Positions 59,544-64,000 of a DNA stretch of 64,000 nt are shown one piece after another. Made by a program: the position numbers and the translations under genes. The notes beneath the pieces are model-generated. The model was given only the letters and a program-made list of their open reading frames with translations. It made no database searches and was not told where the DNA came from. Every line of letters begins with the position of its first letter. The stretch's first letter is position 1. Origin of the DNA: Paracoccus caeni (lineage in GTDB: Bacteria; Pseudomonadota; Alphaproteobacteria; Rhodobacterales; Rhodobacteraceae); contig NZ_JAEPRQ010000011.1 of NCBI RefSeq assembly GCF_016629665.1, positions 1 to 64,000 on the forward strand. Reading direction: 5' to 3'.

Positions 59544-60488
59544 CTAGACCAGCCCGGCGCGCAGGCAATCGTGGATATGCAGGATACCCGCAGGCTTGCC
59601 GTCCTCGACTGCGAAAAGGCAGGTGATCTTGCGGGACTGCATCTCGGCCAGCGCGGCCTCGGCCAGCGCCTCGGGGGCGATCACCTGCGGGTGGCTGGTC
59701 ATCACCTCGGCGGCATTGTGGTCCAGAAGCCCCTGCATGTGCCGCCGCAAGTCGCCGTCGGTGATGATCCCGACCAGCGCGCCATTGCCGTCCAGCACCC
59801 CGGTCACGCCATAGCTTTTGCGGCTGATTTCCAGCAGCGCCTCGGTCATGGGGGTGGTCGCATCGACCAGCGGCATATCGCGGTGCATCAGATCGGCGAC
59901 CTTCGCCAGACGCGCGCCCAGTTTGCCGCCCGGATGGAAGGTGCGGAAATGTTCCGGGGTGAAGCGGCGATGCTCCATCAGCGCGATGGCCAGCGCATCG
60001 CCAAGCGCCAGCGTCATCGTGGTCGAAGTGGTCGGCACGATCCCCGAACCGCAGGCCTCGGGGGCGGCGGGCAGGACCAGCCGCACATCGGATTGCCGGA
60101 GCAACGTCGATTCAGGGCGTGACGCGACCCCGATCAACGGGATCTGGAAACGGCGGGTATGGGCGATCAGATCGGCCAGCTCGGGCGTTTCGCCACTGTT
60201 TGACAGAACCAGCGCCACATCGGTCTTGGTGACCATGCCCAGATCGCCATGGCTTGCCTCGGCCGGATGGACGAATTGCGCGGGCGTGCCGGTCGAGGCC
60301 AGCGTCGCCGCAATCTTGCGGGCGATATGGCCCGACTTGCCCATGCCCGAAACGATCACCCGCCCGGTCGCCGCTAGGATCAGATCGACCGCCTGCTGAA
60401 ACTCGGGGCCAAGGCCCTCTGCCAGCAGTTCAAGCGCCTGCGCCTCGGTTCGGATCACGCGGCGGGCCGTTTCAAGATAGCTCGTCAT
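59544..60488 (-). CDS. kdsD: Arabinose-5-phosphate isomerase (KdsD/KpsF)
   Basis: This 314-residue enzyme isomerises ribulose-5-phosphate to arabinose-5-phosphate, the first step to KDO. The N-terminal SIS domain has VIVSGMGKSGHIARKIAATL, the central SNSGETPELADLIAH and the metal-region EASHGDLGMV. The C-terminal half is a CBS pair (MPLVDATTPMTEALLEISRK; VMTSHPQVIAPEALAEAAL). It lies nine bases downstream of rnd. Confidence 0.95.
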   Translation of the reverse strand: MTSYLETARRVIRTEAQALELLAEGLGPEFQQAVDLILAATGRVIVSGMGKSGHIARKIAATLASTGTPAQFVHPAEASHGDLGMVTKTDVALVLSNSGETPELADLIAHTRRFQIPLIGVASRPESTLLRQSDVRLVLPAAPEACGSGIVPTTSTTMTLALGDALAIALMEHRRFTPEHFRTFHPGGKLGARLAKVADLMHRDMPLVDATTPMTEALLEISRKSYGVTGVLDGNGALVGIITDGDLRRHMQGLLDHNAAEVMTSHPQVIAPEALAEAALAEMQSRKITCLFAVEDGKPAGILHIHDCLRAGLV

Positions 60489-60497
60489 GGCGGCAAT

Positions 60498-61112
60498 CTA
60501 GTGATGGAAGATGTCGTTTACATCCCCCCACCCCAGCAGGTCCAGATGGGCGCGGGCCGGAAGAAAGTCGAAACAGGCCTGTGCAAGACCCATCCGGTTC
60601 TCGCGGCGCAACCTTTCTTCCAGCGCCGCCTTGAGCCGGTGCAAGTGCAGAACGTCCGACGCGGCATATTCAAGCTGCGCATCGGTCAGATCCTCGGCGC
60701 CCCAGTCACTGGTCTGCTGCTGCTTGCTGACATCGACGCCGACAAGTTCGCTGAGCAGGTATTTCAGACCGTGCCGGTCGGTATAGGTGCGGATCAGTTT
60801 CGAGGCGATCTTGGTACACCAGACCGGCGAGGTCACCACGCCGAACGCATTTTCCAGCGCGGCGATGTCGAAGCGGCCGAAATGGAACAATTTCGTGACC
60901 TTGGGATCGGTCAGCATCTTCGTCAGGTTCGGCGCCTCGGTCTGACCACGCTCGATCTGGACCAGATGCGCGGTTCCGTCGCCCGAGGACATCTGCACCA
61001 GACACAGCCGGTCGCGGCGCGGGTCCAGGCCCATCGTCTCGGTATCGATGGCCACGACCGGGCCAAGATCGAGGTCTTCGGGAAGATCGTTCTGGTAAAG
61101 ATGTATGCTCAT
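60498..61112 (-). CDS. rnd: Ribonuclease D (short form)
   Basis: This 204-residue DEDDy 3'-5' exonuclease has VVAIDTETMGLDPRRDRL (Asp-Glu), LFHFGRFDIAALENAF (Asp) and the Tyr-Asp motif QLEYAASDVLHLHRL. HRDC domains of the full-length enzyme are absent, as is normal in alphaproteobacteria. The ATG at 61112 is chosen; the frame continues upstream into the tRNA-Leu gene, which cannot be coding. It heads the run rnd-kdsD-lptC-lptA-lptB. Confidence 0.92.
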   Translation of the reverse strand: MSIHLYQNDLPEDLDLGPVVAIDTETMGLDPRRDRLCLVQMSSGDGTAHLVQIERGQTEAPNLTKMLTDPKVTKLFHFGRFDIAALENAFGVVTSPVWCTKIASKLIRTYTDRHGLKYLLSELVGVDVSKQQQTSDWGAEDLTDAQLEYAASDVLHLHRLKAALEERLRRENRMGLAQACFDFLPARAHLDLLGWGDVNDIFHH

Positions 61113-61212
61113 CGCGCCTGTTCCGTGCGGTATGCCTTTGGTCGTTCTGACCAGAAAGCAGGGTTCTGATCCAGCAAAATATGGCGGGGATGGCCCGACC
61201 CGAATGGCAAAA

Positions 61213-61245
61213 GCGCCGGGAAACGGATCGTTCCCCGGCGCTTTT
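61213..61245. terminator. Bidirectional terminator between tRNA-Leu and rnd
   Basis: GCGCCGGG (61213-61220) and CCCGGCGC (61234-61241) form an 8-bp GC-rich stem. Four T residues follow on both strands (CTTTTG on + and GCTTTTG on -). The leftward direction serves the tRNA. Confidence 0.8.
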
Positions 61246-61251
61246 GATTTA

Positions 61252-61336
61252 TGGTGCCCAGGAGAGGACTCGAACCTCCACGCCTTGCGGCACACGGACC
61301 TGAACCGTGCGCGTCTACCAATTCCGCCACCTGGGC
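61252..61336 (-). tRNA. tRNA-Leu (CAG anticodon)
   Basis: The 85-base gene includes an encoded CCA. The acceptor stem GCCCAGG (61336-61330) pairs with CCTGGGC before ACCA. The anticodon loop reads CAG between CACGG and CCGTG. The variable arm is long, as in class II tRNAs, with TGCCGCAAGGCG. The T-loop GTTCGAGTCC is intact. Confidence 0.93.
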
Positions 61337-61354
61337 AGGTGGTGTGAGCGGGGT

Positions 61355-61382
61355 GATTAATCGCAGTCGCAGGGGCCGTCAA
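61355..61382 (-). promoter_or_regulatory. Probable promoter of the tRNA-Leu gene
   Basis: On the minus strand TTGACG (61382-61377) is followed after a 16-base spacer by TTAATC (61360-61355), about 19 bases before the tRNA 5' end (61336). This fits a sigma-70-type promoter with a short leader. Confidence 0.5.
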
Positions 61383-61533
61383 TGGGGGTTTCGGAAAATA
61401 ATCGGGAAAATCTTCGGCACCCGGAAGCGGTCCCCAAGCCCGTCGCCGCCCCTGTTTCTGTTCACCTTGCCCGCCCCCGGCAGTTTGAGTAATGATCCGT
61501 CCAAACCGATGGCACTAACGGAGGCATAGGCAC

Positions 61534-62517
61534 ATGGCGAAACTGGTCACGATCTTTGGCGGATCGGGTTTCCTGGGCCGGCAGGTCGCGCGGCAGATGG
61601 CCAGCCGTGGCTGGCGCGTCCGCGTCGCCGTGCGCCGCCCCGACGAGGCGCTGTTCACCCGGACCTACGGCGCCGTGGGTCAGGTCGTCCCGGTGCTGTG
61701 CAATATCCGTGACGAGGCTTCCGTCCGGCTGGCGATGTCCGATGCCGATGCAGTGGTCAACTGCGTCAACATCCATGGCCGCGAAGGCAAAAGCAATTTC
61801 CAGAACGTTTTCGTCGAGGGCGCCGAACATATCGCGCGGCTGTCGAAGGAAATGGGTGTCGCGCAGGTGGTCCATGTCTCGGGCATCGGCGTCGATGCGA
61901 GCTCGGACAGCGAATATATCGCGGGCAAAGCCAAGGGCGAGGCTGCGGTGTTAGAGCTGCGCCCGGATGCCGTGGTGCTGCGCCCCTCGGTAATGTTCGG
62001 CATCGGCGATCAGTTCTATAACCGCTTCGCCGCCATGGCCCTGCTTGGCCCTGTCATGCCGATCGTCGGCGGCAAAACCAAATTGCAGCCGGTCAGCGTC
62101 AATGACGTTGCCTTGGCCGCGGCAAATGCCGCTGAATGCAAGGCCGAGCCGGGCATCTACGAACTTGGCGGCCCTGATGTTCTGACCGTTCGTGAGGTCG
62201 TGGCGCAGACTCTGGCCGCGATTGTGCGCCGCCGTCTGGTGGTGAACCTGCCCTTCTGGATCGCCCGCATCGGCTCGGGCGTGTTCGGCGTTGCCAGCAT
62301 GCTGACCGGCGGCATCGTCAAGAACCCGCTGAACCGGGATCAACTTGCGCTGCTGTCGCAGGACAATGTGGTCGCAGAGGGCGCGAAGAGTTTCGCCGAT
62401 CTGGGCATCGAGCCGATCGCGGCTGAAATGGTGCTGGACGAATATCTGTGGCGCTTCCGGCCATCCGGTCAGTATGAAGAGATCAAGCGCTCGGCCAAAA
62501 ACCTGCGCGCACTGTAA
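61534..62517 (+). CDS. NDUFA9-like NAD(P)-binding protein (complex I-associated)
   Basis: The 327-residue extended short-chain dehydrogenase-like protein starts with LVTIFGGSGFLGRQVARQMA (NAD-binding Gly motif) and keeps GVAQVVHVSGIGVDASS and DVLTVREVVAQTL segments of the NDUFA9 family. In Paracoccus an NDUFA9-like protein accompanies complex I. The function is structural or assembly-related rather than catalytic. It abuts uppP. Confidence 0.9.
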   Translation: MAKLVTIFGGSGFLGRQVARQMASRGWRVRVAVRRPDEALFTRTYGAVGQVVPVLCNIRDEASVRLAMSDADAVVNCVNIHGREGKSNFQNVFVEGAEHIARLSKEMGVAQVVHVSGIGVDASSDSEYIAGKAKGEAAVLELRPDAVVLRPSVMFGIGDQFYNRFAAMALLGPVMPIVGGKTKLQPVSVNDVALAAANAAECKAEPGIYELGGPDVLTVREVVAQTLAAIVRRRLVVNLPFWIARIGSGVFGVASMLTGGIVKNPLNRDQLALLSQDNVVAEGAKSFADLGIEPIAAEMVLDEYLWRFRPSGQYEEIKRSAKNLRAL

Positions 62518-63320
62518 TGTCTTCAAATACGATTGTTGCGGGTGTCCTTGGCGTCATCGAGGGCCTGACCGAGTTCATTCCGGTTTCATCAACCGGGCAT
62601 ATCCTTCTGGCCGGACATTTCCTCGATTTCGATTCGCCGGGTCGCGCCTTCGAGGTGATGATCCAGCTTGGCGCGGTTCTGGCGGTTCTGGGCGTCTATG
62701 CCACACGGATCATCCAGATCCTGCGCGCCGCGCCACATGATCCCGGCGCACGTCGCTTTGTCGCCGCCGTCCTTCTGGCTTTCGCGCCAGCGGTGGTGAT
62801 CGGGGTGATCGCGCATGACTTCATCAAGACAGTGCTGTTCGAAACGCCGATCCTGATCGCGGTGATGCTGATCGTCGGCGGCTTCATCTTACTATGGGTG
62901 GATCGCAACGCCAAAGACCCGGTCTATACCCGGGCCGAGGATTTTCCGCTGTCGATGGCGCTGAAAATCGGCTTCATCCAATGCCTCGCGATGATCCCCG
63001 GCGTGTCGCGTTCGGGGGCAACGATTGTTGGCGCGCTGCTTCTTGGGGCAGACAAGCGCTCGGCAGCGGAATTTTCGTTCTTTCTGGCGATGCCGACCAT
63101 GCTGGGGGCGTTCAGCTACGACCTTTACCAGAATCGTGATATTCTGGACATGGCGGCCATGGGCAATATCGCAGTTGGCTTCGTCGCGGCCTTCATCAGC
63201 GCGATTCTGGTGGTGCGCTGGCTGCTTGGTTACGTGTCACAGCACGGTTACGCGTTTTTCGCATGGTGGCGAATCGTCGTCGGAACCCTTGCTTTGCTGG
63301 CTATGCTGGCCGGTATGTAA
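62517..63320 (+). CDS. uppP: Undecaprenyl-diphosphatase (UppP/BacA)
   Basis: This 267-residue membrane phosphatase recycles undecaprenyl pyrophosphate for cell-wall synthesis. The active site is EGLTEFIPVSSTGHILLAGH (about 15-34) and IPGVSRSGATIVGALLLG (about 160-177), both family hallmarks, with about eight helices. The start shares a base with the stop of the preceding gene. Confidence 0.95.
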   Translation: MSSNTIVAGVLGVIEGLTEFIPVSSTGHILLAGHFLDFDSPGRAFEVMIQLGAVLAVLGVYATRIIQILRAAPHDPGARRFVAAVLLAFAPAVVIGVIAHDFIKTVLFETPILIAVMLIVGGFILLWVDRNAKDPVYTRAEDFPLSMALKIGFIQCLAMIPGVSRSGATIVGALLLGADKRSAAEFSFFLAMPTMLGAFSYDLYQNRDILDMAAMGNIAVGFVAAFISAILVVRWLLGYVSQHGYAFFAWWRIVVGTLALLAMLAGM

Positions 63321-63470
63321 CAAATGCTGACCTATTTTTGCCCGGATGAACGTGATTTTTTGGTGATGAAGCCATAAATCTCGCATTTAGGTAAGCATTG
63401 CTGACTTTTCTTTACGGATCCCCTGCATTATTGAGGCTTGTGGAGATCTGGAAGGGAAGGTTGCGCAGCA

Positions 63471-64000
63471 ATGGCCACGCAGAAGATGTTGAAATTCGTC
63501 TCGACCCCCCGCGAGATGCCCGAAAAGCGAAGCGCGTCAGAGCGGGCCGAGGACTTCCACGAGATCTATCGCGAATTCGCGGCGGTGAAGGCCGCCGAAC
63601 AGGCAAGCCGTTGCAGCCAATGCGGCGTGCCCTATTGTCAGTCGCATTGCCCGCTGCACAACAATATCCCCGACTGGCTGCGGCTGACCGCCGAAGGCCG
63701 TCTGGAAGAGGCGTATCGCGTCAGTCAGGCCACCAATACCTTCCCGGAAATCTGTGGCCGCATCTGCCCGCAGGACCGTCTGTGCGAAGGCAACTGCGTG
63801 ATCGAGCAGTCGGGGCATGGCACCGTCACCATCGGCTCGATCGAGAAATACATCACCGATACGGCGTGGGAAAACGGCTGGATCCAGCCGTCGGCCCCGC
63901 TGCAGGAACGCGCCGAAAGCATCGGCATCATCGGCGCGGGTCCGGGCGGGCTGGCGGCGGCAGACCTGCTGCGCAGGCAGGGATTTCAGGTCACGATCTA
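63471..64000 (+). CDS. gltD: Glutamate synthase small subunit (partial, cut by the right edge)
   Basis: The first 176 residues are visible. The N-terminal iron-sulfur domain has SRCSQCGVPYCQSHCPLHNN and CGRICPQDRLCEGNCVIE (two [4Fe-4S] sets), and the FAD fold begins GIIGAGPGGLAAADLLRRQG. GltD passes NADPH electrons to GltB to make glutamate from glutamine and 2-oxoglutarate, linking to the nitrogen-assimilation theme. The ATG at 63471 follows GAAGGGAAGG by ten bases. The 150-bp gap before it is relatively AT-rich and probably holds the promoter. Confidence 0.94.
   Translation, partial: MATQKMLKFVSTPREMPEKRSASERAEDFHEIYREFAAVKAAEQASRCSQCGVPYCQSHCPLHNNIPDWLRLTAEGRLEEAYRVSQATNTFPEICGRICPQDRLCEGNCVIEQSGHGTVTIGSIEKYITDTAWENGWIQPSAPLQERAESIGIIGAGPGGLAAADLLRRQGFQVTI

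Noticed and set aside
61113..61382. N-terminal extension of rnd
   Set aside because: The frame reads through the tRNA-Leu gene and its terminator, so it cannot be coding.

Overview
The window is a GC-rich (by eye about 64%) piece of an alphaproteobacterial chromosome that most resembles Paracoccus or a close member of the Rhodobacteraceae. This rests on gene content and order: a nitrate-assimilation cluster in the nasTSABGHC order described for Paracoccus denitrificans, bioMNY, a petP/petR-like regulator pair, nadQ upstream of nadABC, and an NDUFA9-like gene. I see no prophage, transposase, rRNA operon or CRISPR array. One tRNA gene (Leu, CAG) is present, and the right edge cuts gltD.

Layout. 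1-4.4 kb: msrPQ (periplasmic methionine sulfoxide repair), recQ and a YggT protein, all leftward. 4.6-10.6 kb: a hot-dog thioesterase, an MFS transporter overlapping the murein endopeptidase mepA and a phytase-like esterase, a queuosine-precursor transporter, a structured RNA with a 27-codon ORF, and an EamA exporter. 10.6-18.9 kb: a canonical thiolase, ModE-like and DeoR-type regulators, proteolysis and thioredoxin genes, exonuclease III and a nitroreductase. 19-25.4 kb: a thiolase with altered active-site residues and a short AMP-forming ligase in one leftward run with bioY-bioN-bioM, then otsBA (trehalose synthesis). 26-36.2 kb: nasT-nasS-[leader]-nasA-nasB-nasG-cynS-nasH-nasC, that is, nitrate sensing, uptake and reduction to ammonium with a cyanase inside the operon. 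36-42.4 kb: an MFS/AraC divergent pair, and a flavoprotein/TetR/ProC group with a clear inverted-repeat operator. 42.5-47.8 kb: nadQ-nadABC with a palindromic operator, and divergent kynA. 48-56.2 kb: GNAT, CinA-like, map, YqgE, DsbD-N-like, uracil-DNA glycosylase, petR/petP-like, ilvE. 56.3-61.3 kb: a leftward envelope block, tRNA-Leu, rnd, kdsD, lptC, lptA, lptB, hpf, ptsN. 61.5 kb to the end: NDUFA9-like, uppP, gltD.

The most distinctive non-coding content is two dispersed repeat families. One is a ~160-bp MITE-like element with inverted ends ACGCAAC/GTTGCGT, in four copies, each at the 3' end of genes. The other is a two-hairpin REP-like element in three copies whose inner stem changes by paired substitutions. 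Three leader or small-RNA structures also stand out: the SD-sequestering RNA at 9.36-9.55 kb, a three-way junction before the queuosine transporter, and the nas antitermination leader.

All functional calls are from reading protein motifs and context. No database search or folding program was run.
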